From assembly GCA_031393505.1 (NCBI GenBank), contig JANMVX010000202.1:1-10304 (forward strand): 10,304 bases of DNA, written 5' to 3'. Position numbers and translations under genes: made by a program. Under the pieces are notes generated by a model. It did no database searches. It was not told where the DNA came from and saw only the letters and a list, made by a program, of their open reading frames with translations. Positions 1 to 8,201 of the stretch are shown piece after piece. This DNA is from JANYHF01 sp031393505. GTDB lineage: Bacteria > Pseudomonadota > Alphaproteobacteria > Rhizobiales > Hyphomicrobiaceae. Position 1 is the stretch's first letter. Every line of letters begins with the position of its first letter.

Positions 1-84
1 GAACTCGCGCAGCGACATCTGGTGCTGCTTGTTCTTGTCGTAGCTTTTCGCAAACACGTCGAAGAGTTCGTTTTCCGATGTCAT
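1..84 (-). CDS. Probable PrkA-like serine protein kinase, N-terminal 28 codons only
   Basis: This is a partial minus-strand gene that runs off the left edge. The visible start reads MTSENELFDVFAKSYDKNKQ and continues with HQMSLREF. The pattern of a short aromatic/acidic segment followed by an 'MSLxEF/L' motif resembles the N terminus of PrkA/YeaG-type serine kinases, AAA+ related proteins of stress and stationary-phase responses, usually about 640 residues and often followed by YeaH and SpoVR genes. The ATG at 84-82 is supported by an AGAGG ribosome-binding site about six bases upstream. Only 28 residues are visible, with no catalytic motif, so the family call rests on weak resemblance. It lies downstream of the molybdopterin oxidoreductase on the same strand, but 441 bp and two palindromic repeats separate them, so a shared transcript is doubtful. 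Confidence 0.5.
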   Translation of the reverse strand, partial: MTSENELFDVFAKSYDKNKQHQMSLREF

Positions 85-440
85 GTCGACCTCTGCCTCG
101 CCTGTTGCTCCGCTTCTGAGCCCCTGTCCCGCCGGCTGCGACGTCGAAAGGGGATCAACGCGGCTGAGTGACCGACCCGGATGCCGGCCCCCTTGGCGGG
201 CATCCTGATGTCGTGATGCACATACTACCATCTCCGAGCTGAAAACCGGACAACAAAATCGTTACGCTCTGGTAAGGTGATACGCGATCAAACTGACGCG
301 GAGTGTTGCGCTCAATCGTGGTGTTTCGAGGGTGATTTGGGACGCCACAAGCCAAAGGTGGAACACATGGTCGCAACCAGGCCGGGCCGTACCGGCGCGA
401 GGCGACCGATTCGGCTGAGTATGGCATGAGTCGTGGCGGT
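85..440. other. Non-coding stretch upstream of the PrkA-like gene
   Basis: No convincing gene is seen here. The short open frames have unusual composition (Pro/Arg/Ser-rich, no recognisable motif) and no ribosome-binding site. The AT-richer part around 215-300 is the likeliest place for the promoter of the minus-strand PrkA-like gene, but I cannot pick out a clear -35/-10 pair. No tRNA-like or riboswitch-like structure was recognised. Confidence 0.5.
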
Positions 441-477
441 GGTGTCAGGAACTTGTTCTTCACAAGTGCCTGACACC
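441..477. repeat. Palindromic repeat, GGTGTCAGG family, copy 1 (imperfect)
   Basis: A hairpin-forming inverted repeat. The left arm 441-456 and right arm 462-477 are 16 bp each with one mismatch (A at 450 where the other copy has C), around a 5-nt loop. The core GTGTCAGG/CCTGACAC is shared with copy 2 at 514-550. The segment 464-480 is the exact reverse complement of 511-527, so the two copies lie as an inverted pair. Repeats with this GTGCCTGACACC core are, to my recollection, widespread in proteobacterial genomes and often found near IS200-like/REP-associated tyrosine transposases. No such gene is in the window. Confidence 0.8.
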
Positions 478-513
478 CAGTCGTTTGCAGGTTGCCGATC
501 CGGCAAGGAACTG

Positions 514-550
514 GGTGTCAGGCACTTACGAGCCGTAAGTGCCTGACACC
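514..550. repeat. Palindromic repeat, GGTGTCAGG family, copy 2 (perfect)
   Basis: A perfect 17-bp inverted repeat: arms 514-530 and 534-550 around a 3-nt spacer (AGC). Same family as 441-477. It overlaps the 3' end of the molybdopterin oxidoreductase: the TAA stop (526-528 on the minus strand) and the last seven residues, VSGTYGS, are encoded inside it. It could fold as a stable RNA hairpin at the end of that transcript and so protect or terminate it, although no T-run follows. This second role is inference. Confidence 0.85.
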
Positions 551-2619
551 ACCCACACCCGGTTGTCGTGGAACGGCGCGCCGCCGTGGGGAGCGGATTG
601 CTCCGCGCCCGTCAGGGTGTTGATGCCCGCGCCGCCCGCGAACTGCGCGTTGGGCGCGATGCCTTCCACGATCACGACTCCACGTTGCAGGCCGGGAAAG
701 GCCTTAGCGACCAAGCCAATCTCGCCGCGCGCATTGCCGATCCGGATCGCGCCGCCGTCGGCCACGCCCAACGCCGCCAGATCCTCCGGATGCACCAGCG
801 CATGCGGGGGCCCGTGTTTTTCGCGCGAGGTCGGCGTTTCGTTGAACGTCGAGTTCAGGAACCCGCGCGCAGGCGAGGTCGCCAGCCGGAACGGATGCGC
901 CGCATCAGGCTCTTCAGTCACCGCCCAGTGATCGGGGAATTCCGGCATGGCGGGCACGTCGCCGCGAAACCCTTCGTTGCGGCCGGGAAGGTCGGTCCAA
1001 TCGGCTTTCAGGCGGAATTTGCCGTCGGGCCAGGCGAAACCATCGAGGAAATGCGCTTTCCGGAACTCCGGCATGACGTCGATCCACTTGCGCCGCTCCA
1101 GCTCGCCCAGACCGGGACGGCCGGAGTTGACCAGCGTCCATTCGATCAGTTCTCGCGGCGTCATTTCAAACCCGCGATGCTCGGCCCCGACGCGCGCGGC
1201 CAAGCCGCAGATCACCTCGTGATTGCTGCGGCACTCTCCGGGCGGCTCGACCAGTTTTGGCCCCAGTAGAATGTGCGGATGCCCGCCGCCCTGATAGAGG
1301 TCGTCGTGCTCCAGGAACATGGTCGCGGGCAGCACGATGTCGGCCATTTTCGCCGTCTCGGTCATGACCTGCTCGTGCACGCAAGTGAACAGGTCTTCGC
1401 GTGCAAAGCCCTTGCGCACCAAGGTCTGGTCGGGCGCGACCTCCATTGGATTGGTGCTTTGGATCAGCATGGCTTTGACCGGCGGGCCACCCGCGAGGTC
1501 GTAGGGATCGCCTGTCAGCGCCGCGCCAATGCGGGACTGGTCGATGACGCGGACGCTGGGGTCTTTCTGGTCCAGCCCTTCGATCAGCGTCTTGTTCCAT
1601 TTGTAGAGGCCCGACAGCGAGTGCATGGCCCCGCCGCCTTCGTGCGCCCAGGCGCCGGTGACGACCGGGATGCAGGTGACGGCGTGCATGTTGGACGCGC
1701 CGTTGCGGCTGCGGGTAAAACCGTAGCCGATGCGGAAATAGGCCTTTTTGTGCGTGCCGATCAGACGGGCGAAGGCCTCAATTTCGGCCACTGGCAGGCC
1801 CGTAATCGTGCTGGCCCAGGCCGGGGTCCGGCCCTCCAGATGCGACTGCAACTCTTTGACGGAGCTGGCGTATTTCTCCAGATAAGCAAGATCCGCCAGC
1901 CCGTCGCGGAACAGCACGTGCATGATGGCTGCGGCCAGCGCCCCGTCCGTGCCCGGCTTCAGGCAGACGGCCATATCCGCCTGCTCCATGGTGCCGTTGC
2001 GATAGATGTCCACCGCCGCGATCTTGGCCCCGCGCTCCTTGCGCGCCCGCGCCGCATGGGCCATGACGTTGACCTGCGTGGCCACCGGGTTGCCGCCCCA
2101 GATCACGATCAGGTCGGACTTTGCCATTTCGCGCGGGTCCGGCCCCCACAGCGCGCCAGATCCCGCCATGGCGCCCGGCCAGGACGTGCCGACGCAGATC
2201 GTGCCGTGGAAACGCGAGTACTTTTTGACGTGGGTCAGCCGCTCGATGCCGTCGCGCATCACGAGGCCCATGGTGCCGGCGTAGAAATAGGGCCAGACGC
2301 TGGCCGCGCCATGCGCGCGCTCGGCGGCGTTGAAGGCGTCGGCGGTGCGCTCGAGCGCCTCGTCCCACGTTATGCGCGTGAACTGGCCCGATCCCTTCGG
2401 CCCGGTCCGCCGCAACGGATGCATCAACCGGTCGGGATGATGCAGGCGCTCGGCATAGCGCGCGACCTTGGCGCAGATCACGCCGTCGGTGTAGGTATTC
2501 GCCTTGGCCCCGCGCACGCGCCCGATGCGATGCGCGTCGAGCAGCTCCACCTCCAGCGCGCAAGCCGAGGGGCAATCGTGCGGGCAGACGCTGTGGCCGA
2601 TAGGGATTTGGGTGGGCAT
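526..2619 (-). CDS. Molybdopterin-dependent oxidoreductase (DMSO reductase superfamily), substrate unknown
   Basis: A 697-residue catalytic subunit of the bis-molybdopterin guanine dinucleotide oxidoreductase superfamily (FdhA/BisC-like). The N terminus carries a [4Fe-4S] site, C12-x3-C16-x3-C20-x28-C49. The molybdopterin-binding core includes WDEAL (85-89) and IWGGNP (173-178). C142 in HGTICVG is a candidate molybdenum ligand, by position only. The C-terminal third (about 570-690) looks like the molydop_binding domain. There is no twin-arginine signal or membrane segment, so it is probably cytoplasmic. No iron-sulfur, cytochrome or diaphorase partner is encoded nearby, so its electron partner is unknown. 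The ATG at 2619 is kept because the cluster motif starts at residue 12, but no strong ribosome-binding site precedes it. The last residues and stop come from a palindromic repeat, so the original C terminus has probably been replaced. Confidence 0.9.
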   Translation of the reverse strand: MPTQIPIGHSVCPHDCPSACALEVELLDAHRIGRVRGAKANTYTDGVICAKVARYAERLHHPDRLMHPLRRTGPKGSGQFTRITWDEALERTADAFNAAERAHGAASVWPYFYAGTMGLVMRDGIERLTHVKKYSRFHGTICVGTSWPGAMAGSGALWGPDPREMAKSDLIVIWGGNPVATQVNVMAHAARARKERGAKIAAVDIYRNGTMEQADMAVCLKPGTDGALAAAIMHVLFRDGLADLAYLEKYASSVKELQSHLEGRTPAWASTITGLPVAEIEAFARLIGTHKKAYFRIGYGFTRSRNGASNMHAVTCIPVVTGAWAHEGGGAMHSLSGLYKWNKTLIEGLDQKDPSVRVIDQSRIGAALTGDPYDLAGGPPVKAMLIQSTNPMEVAPDQTLVRKGFAREDLFTCVHEQVMTETAKMADIVLPATMFLEHDDLYQGGGHPHILLGPKLVEPPGECRSNHEVICGLAARVGAEHRGFEMTPRELIEWTLVNSGRPGLGELERRKWIDVMPEFRKAHFLDGFAWPDGKFRLKADWTDLPGRNEGFRGDVPAMPEFPDHWAVTEEPDAAHPFRLATSPARGFLNSTFNETPTSREKHGPPHALVHPEDLAALGVADGGAIRIGNARGEIGLVAKAFPGLQRGVVIVEGIAPNAQFAGGAGINTLTGAEQSAPHGGAPFHDNRVWVVSGTYGS

Positions 2620-2646
2620 GGGGGGCTCAAATTCCAGATCGGAAAT

Positions 2647-2673
2647 GAAACCCGCCTGATAGCAGGCGGTTTC
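2647..2673. terminator. GC-rich stem-loop between divergent genes
   Basis: Arms 2647-2658 and 2663-2673 pair over about 11 bp with a single bulged C, around a 4-nt loop (ATAG). The stem resembles a rho-independent terminator, but there is no strong T-run on either side, and it lies in the leader between two divergent genes rather than after one. It could be an attenuator or the remnant of a terminator brought in with the cassette that begins at 2783. Only the structure is visible; the role is open. Confidence 0.4.
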
Positions 2674-2782
2674 GCTCGATATTTCTACGCCGGCACCCTA
2701 AATTTCCTTTCGTCACGTAGCTATCAATTTTTATGGCTCCAAAATCGAGAACAATGTAAGAACGCAAGGGAGGAGTTGGAAG

Positions 2783-3520
2783 ATGAGTATAGTGCCCGAG
2801 CATCGGTTCAGGATTGACGTGTTCACGCCGGAGACGCTCCCCATGGAACGTCTTGCCGAATACATGTCGAAATTCGCAAAATTCTTAGGCGAACAGGATC
2901 GTGTGCATTTCGTGGCGGTCGAGCCGGGCAGCGCTGTTTTGGTTGCGCGCGCTGAAGCACAAGCTGCTCCAGAGGTTGAGCGCCAACTCTTGGCGTTTAG
3001 GCAAGGTTCCGCGCAGCCAGAGTCTGTCAAGGCATGGCAAGAACTGGATGATATGCTCGCAGCCGACAATGCCGTGGGACAGTTGCTTGACGCTACTGGT
3101 GCAGAGATTATTGCATTCCCTGGCCGCACACGCCCTAAGCCGCTTGAGTTTGGCCCATTCCGAGAAGATGGCGTGCTCGAAGGCGTCGTAATTCGCGTCG
3201 GTGGCAAGGATGGAAGCGTACCCATTTGGCTCAAAGATGGATCAGTGATTCATAAATGCACCGCGCCGGTGGAGCTGTCCAAAGAGCTTTCGGAATACTA
3301 CCAGGGCACGCTTTTAAGGGTGAGGGGCAGCGGCAGATGGATGCGTCTGACTAACGGCAATTGGAAGATGCTAGCGTTCGACATAAGGGACTTCGCCCCC
3401 CTTGACAGTCGTCCGTTGGCAGAACTGGTCAAACATTTGCAGGCCATCCCGGGAGCTGATTGGGGCATCGATTCTGCGCGCGATCTCTGGAAACTCAGGA
3501 ACGGTGGAGACGCGCTTTGA
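2783..3520 (+). CDS. Conserved-type hypothetical protein, first gene of a two-gene cassette with a PIN-domain protein
   Basis: A 245-residue soluble protein of unknown function. I see no signal peptide, membrane segment or helix-turn-helix. Residues 11-57 look like a small alpha/beta segment: 'TPETLPMERLAEYMSKFAKF' followed by 'VHFVAVEPGSAVLV'. Residues 85-115 form a linker helix ending in AEIIAFPG. Residues 131-207 are beta-rich, with VIRVGGKDGSVPIWL, a repeated LRVRGSGRW and WKMLAFDIRDF, suggesting an OB-fold-like or small barrel domain. The start has a good AGGAG site (2771-2775) seven bases upstream. The stop overlaps the PIN gene start in a TGATG, indicating translational coupling. GC content is visibly lower than in the flanking genes, which suggests acquisition. 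It may act as partner or antitoxin of the PIN protein, though it is large for a VapB-type antitoxin. I recall similar proteins beside PIN genes but cannot name a family. Confidence 0.85.
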   Translation: MSIVPEHRFRIDVFTPETLPMERLAEYMSKFAKFLGEQDRVHFVAVEPGSAVLVARAEAQAAPEVERQLLAFRQGSAQPESVKAWQELDDMLAADNAVGQLLDATGAEIIAFPGRTRPKPLEFGPFREDGVLEGVVIRVGGKDGSVPIWLKDGSVIHKCTAPVELSKELSEYYQGTLLRVRGSGRWMRLTNGNWKMLAFDIRDFAPLDSRPLAELVKHLQAIPGADWGIDSARDLWKLRNGGDAL

Positions 3521-4062
3521 TGGTCGTATTCGATGCCAACTTCTTGATTTTCTTTCTCGATCCAAAGATCAAGGGTGGAGCAGGCACAGATCCGCGTATC
3601 GACTTCCTGGTAGCCAATATTCAGGAGCGACGGGACAGAATTGTCGTTCCGACGCCGGCGCTTAGTGAACTTCTGGTTGGTGCGAAGGATGCCGCTCCAG
3701 CCTATCTTGATGTCATAAATAGATCTCGCTTCTTTCGCATTGAGCCGTTTGGCGAACGTGCTGCTGTAGAGGCAGCTGCCATGACGAGAGACGCCATCAC
3801 TCGTGCGACCAAACTTGACCCGGCCACTCAATCGAGTTGGGCCAAAGTCAAATTCGACCGGCAGATTGTTGCGATCGCAAAAGTTGTTGGCGCAACCTCC
3901 ATTTATTCGACCGACACTGACGTTGCAAAGCACGCCAGGGAAGCTGGAATCCCGTCGGTTTCACTTGAGGATCTGCCAAACCCGCCGATGCCTCCTCAAA
4001 TCGAATTGGATCTTGTGCCAACGGAACCTCCGATTGAAATCGAAACGGATCAAGACGACTGA
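3520..4062 (+). CDS. PIN-domain protein (VapC-like nuclease)
   Basis: A 180-residue protein with the PIN fold signature. It has D5 in VVFDANFLIFFLD, E50 in ALSELL, D113 in KFDRQIVAIAK, and D132/D134 in IYSTDTDVAKHA: the acidic residues that bind Mg or Mn in PIN ribonucleases are all present, so activity is plausible. The ATG at 3520 is preferred over an upstream in-frame TTG because it overlaps the stop of the preceding gene (TGATG), has a GGTGGAG sequence about ten bases upstream, and places the catalytic Asp at residue 5 as is usual. After the PIN core (about 1-152) comes an acidic, proline-rich tail of about 27 residues ending in ETDQDD, absent from minimal VapC toxins. PIN proteins cut RNA, commonly tRNA or mRNA. 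Its target here is unknown, and coupling to the 245-aa protein suggests that the two work together. Confidence 0.85.
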   Translation: MVVFDANFLIFFLDPKIKGGAGTDPRIDFLVANIQERRDRIVVPTPALSELLVGAKDAAPAYLDVINRSRFFRIEPFGERAAVEAAAMTRDAITRATKLDPATQSSWAKVKFDRQIVAIAKVVGATSIYSTDTDVAKHAREAGIPSVSLEDLPNPPMPPQIELDLVPTEPPIEIETDQDD

Positions 4063-4150
4063 ATATTGTCAGCTAACAGACGATCCTTATGCTCCTGCAA
4101 GATGGTTCGAAAGCGGAAGTTGCGGCGTAATTGGTCCGCGCGAGGACAAC

Positions 4151-4939
4151 ATGCCCCTGCCCATAGCCCCCCATTGGTTCGAAAAACGCCGCATCGACGA
4201 CGACGTGACCCTCATCACCGAACCCCACGTTGTGTCGCTGATGCGCTGCAACATCTGGCATGTGCGGGGCCGCGACCGCGACCTGATGATCGATACCGGC
4301 GTCGGCGTCGTCAGTCTGCGGGCGTTCGCCAAGGACGTTCTCGACAAGCCGGTGACGGCGGTGGCCACGCACGTCCATGCCGATCACATTGGCGGCCATC
4401 ACGAATTCGACGAGTGCCTGGTGCATGAGCGCGAGGCCGAGGGGCTGCTGACGGCGGAACGGACGTTCACTCTGGCCGGCGAGGAATTCGACGCCCGCGA
4501 TCTTGCGACGCTGCTGTTGCCAGCCACGGACGATTACGTGTTCGAGGGGCCACTGATCACAGCGCTGCCTCACGCCGGTTATGATTTGAGCCGCCACCGC
4601 ATCGCCCCGGCAAAGTCCGCCCGCACCGTAAAGGACGGCGACCTCATCGATCTCGGCGACCGCGTGTTCGAGGTGCTGCACCTGCCGGGCCACTCGCCGG
4701 GCGGCATCGGGCTGTGGGAAGCGACCACCGGCACGCTGTTTTCAGGCGACGCCATCTACGATGCGCCGCTATTGGACACGCTGCATCATTCCAGCATTCC
4801 CGATTATATCCGCAGCTTCGAGCGCCTGCGCAACCTGCCGGTGCGCGTGGTGCACGCCGGTCACGACCCAAGTTTTGGTCGCGACCGGTTGATGGAGATT
4901 ACCAGCGAGTACCTGAGGAAGTGGCGGGTTTTTTCGTAG
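4151..4939 (+). CDS. MBL-fold metallo-hydrolase
   Basis: A 262-residue metallo-beta-lactamase-fold protein of the glyoxalase II-like group. The metal-binding set is complete: T-H74-x-H76-x-D78-H79-x-G-G, H181 in LPGHSPGG, D200 in SGDAIYD, and H238 in HAGHD. These bind two metal ions, usually zinc or iron, and activate water for hydrolysis of a thioester, lactone or phosphoester-type bond. The substrate cannot be read from the sequence. No signal peptide is seen, so it is likely cytoplasmic. The ATG at 4151 is chosen because GAGG lies five bases upstream and the family fold begins directly after it; longer in-frame extensions would overlap the PIN gene. It starts 88 bp after the PIN gene and is GC-rich like the rest of the chromosome, so it is probably not part of that cassette. 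Its TAG stop is the GTAG foot of the downstream REP element. Confidence 0.9.
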   Translation: MPLPIAPHWFEKRRIDDDVTLITEPHVVSLMRCNIWHVRGRDRDLMIDTGVGVVSLRAFAKDVLDKPVTAVATHVHADHIGGHHEFDECLVHEREAEGLLTAERTFTLAGEEFDARDLATLLLPATDDYVFEGPLITALPHAGYDLSRHRIAPAKSARTVKDGDLIDLGDRVFEVLHLPGHSPGGIGLWEATTGTLFSGDAIYDAPLLDTLHHSSIPDYIRSFERLRNLPVRVVHAGHDPSFGRDRLMEITSEYLRKWRVFS

Positions 4940-5004
4940 GGGCGACCCGTGGGTCGCCCTCTGGCGGTGTGGTTTGTGGCACGAGGGCGACCTACGGGTC
5001 GCCC

Positions 5005-5009
<5 letters not shown>
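4935..5009. repeat. Paired inverted REP element (BIME-like), GTAG-footed, between convergent genes
   Basis: Two REP-like units in inverted orientation. Unit 1 has GTAG at 4936-4939 and an 8-bp stem (4940-4947 with 4952-4959) around a 4-nt loop. Unit 2, on the other strand, has GTAG at 5008-5005 and an 8-bp stem (4985-4992 with 4997-5004). The whole arms 4935-4960 and 4984-5009 are complementary over 26 bp with one mismatch, around a 23-bp spacer. A GTAG tetranucleotide at the 5' foot of a small hairpin is the known hallmark of REP sequences recognised by RAYT (TnpA-REP) Y1 transposases. The element sits exactly between the convergent MBL and katG genes, supplies both TAG stops, and could serve as a bidirectional terminator. 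Confidence 0.85.
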
Positions 5010-7203
<2,194 letters not shown>

Positions 7204-7273
7204 AGTCTCTCCTGCGGTGGTCTGGGGGGATTGCCACCTTGCTCAATCCGGAGGGCAGTTTAAGGCAAGCCCC

Positions 7274-7299
7274 GCGTCAGGTACAGGAAGCTCTGACGC
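7274..7299. terminator. Small stem-loop between bactofilin and katG
   Basis: A 7-bp perfect stem (7274-7280 with 7293-7299, GCGTCAG/CTGACGC) around a 12-nt loop, in the 206-bp gap after the bactofilin gene and before katG. No T-run follows on the minus strand, so it is at best a weak terminator or a leader structure. Nothing else is recognised in this gap apart from the katG ribosome-binding site. Confidence 0.25.
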
Positions 7300-7409
7300 C
7301 TGCGGCGATGGTTCCGGGGGGAACGCCTCATTGAGCGTTCAAGCCTGCCCGGACATTGATGTTGGACGATGCAAGAGCCCGCAAAGTCCTGCTACGCGCG
7401 CTGACGGCA

Positions 7410-7961
7410 TTACTTGCCCGGCAGCATCCCGACGCCGTAGGTGCCGCCGCTGTTCGCGGGGCCGTTCAGAAGGTCCTGTCCCGCGGTGGGATTGTCGGTC
7501 CATTTCAAGCGGCCATCGTAGTGGGTGCCCATCTCGATGCCGATGCCGTGATGGTAGATGTCGCCCTCGACATGGGCCGTCGAATAGAGCGTCACGGCGT
7601 CGCCGCGGATGATCCCGGCGACTTTGCCGTACACGGCGACGTCCTCGGCCACGATGGCGCCGGTGACGGAACCCTGCTCGCCCACCACCAGCGAGCGGCA
7701 GCGCATGTCGCCCTCGATGGTGCCTTCCAGCTTGACCCGGCCCTTGGAGAGCACATTGCCAATGATGGTCAGATCCGCGCTGATAATGGTTTCATCGCCG
7801 ATGATCTGCGCTTCGGACGCGTGGCGCGAGGCTGGGCGCGGATCGGCGACGCTTGAGCGCCACTCGTCGCGCCCGGTCGGCGGCAGAATGGTGCCCACCT
7901 GCGGTTCGGGCGCGCTCGGCGTTGGTGTAAAGGTCTGCAACTCAGATTTGCGCTGAAACAT
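7410..7961 (-). CDS. Bactofilin-family polymer-forming cytoskeletal protein
   Basis: A 183-residue bactofilin (DUF583 family). Bactofilins polymerise without nucleotide into filaments or sheets, and in alphaproteobacteria they help place cell-wall enzymes, stalks or other polar structures. The N terminus (1-50) is Pro/Ser-rich and probably disordered. Residues 51-153 form the right-handed beta-helix, with the regular short hydrophobic/Gly repeat seen in IIGNVLSKGRVKLEGTIEGD, SLVVGEQGSVTGAIVAEDV and HVEGDIYHHGIGIEMGTHYD. The tail (154-183) is Gly/Asn-rich. The start is set at 7961: an open frame continues 28 codons upstream, but MFQRKSELQ has GGGGGA (7966-7971) directly upstream and fits family starts. 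No transmembrane segment or fused M23 peptidase is seen, and no peptidase gene is adjacent. It is transcribed divergently from rhuM. Confidence 0.92.
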   Translation of the reverse strand: MFQRKSELQTFTPTPSAPEPQVGTILPPTGRDEWRSSVADPRPASRHASEAQIIGDETIISADLTIIGNVLSKGRVKLEGTIEGDMRCRSLVVGEQGSVTGAIVAEDVAVYGKVAGIIRGDAVTLYSTAHVEGDIYHHGIGIEMGTHYDGRLKWTDNPTAGQDLLNGPANSGGTYGVGMLPGK

Positions 7962-8085
7962 GAAATCCCCCAATAACGCGGCAACCAATGGTCCGGGCTC
8001 GTGTCGCGCAGCCATCGTCAGCGCTAGGGGCCAAACGCGGCGCAAAGAAGGCGTGCGGTTTGAAAGGGTTGGATGTCAGCAGTAT

Positions 8086-8095
8086 GGGTTAACCC
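8086..8095. promoter_or_regulatory. 10-bp perfect palindrome in the bactofilin/rhuM divergent region
   Basis: GGGTTAACCC is a perfect palindrome in the 240-bp region between two divergent genes. A dimeric regulator could bind it. It contains the TTAAC half-site found in CtrA boxes, but I do not find the second half-site at the required spacing. Speculative. Confidence 0.2.
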
Positions 8096-8132
8096 GGGGC
8101 GAGCCATGGGATTGGACCCACGAAAATCGCTA

Positions 8133-8161
8133 TTGATATTTCGTCAGACGGCCCCTTAATT
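8133..8161 (+). promoter_or_regulatory. Candidate promoter of the rhuM gene
   Basis: TTGATA (8133-8138, five of six matches to the -35 consensus) lies 17 bp from TTAATT (8156-8161), a weak -10. The spacing is ideal and the box lies about 40 bp before the rhuM start. The surrounding 20 bp are more AT-rich than the rest of the region. The weak -10 keeps confidence low. Confidence 0.35.
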
Positions 8162-8201
8162 ACAGGAACCCGAAAAGACGGGCAAGGTTGCGGAGGGAAG
8201 A

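Noticed and set aside
312..506. 64-codon minus-strand open frame
   Set aside because: It runs through the palindromic repeat and reads repeat sequence as protein; no motif or ribosome-binding site.
441..550. CRISPR array
   Set aside because: Only two copies, in inverted orientation and each self-palindromic, with no regular spacers or cas genes.
1273..2817. 514-codon plus-strand open frame
   Set aside because: It runs antisense to the molybdopterin oxidoreductase, which has clear family motifs. The translation is Arg/Ala/Gly/His-rich with no domain, a typical shadow in GC-rich DNA.
3460..3519. Upstream TTG start adding 20 residues to the PIN protein
   Set aside because: The added residues lie inside the preceding gene and place the catalytic Asp unusually far from the N terminus; the ATG at 3520 is coupled and conventional.
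3803..4150. Long N-terminal extension of the MBL hydrolase
   Set aside because: It would overlap the PIN gene by 260 bp and has no MBL-like sequence. The ATG at 4151 has its own ribosome-binding site.
7204..7409. OxyR or Fur box upstream of katG
   Set aside because: No sequence in the gap matches an ATAG-N7-CTAT or Fur-type palindrome well enough to claim.
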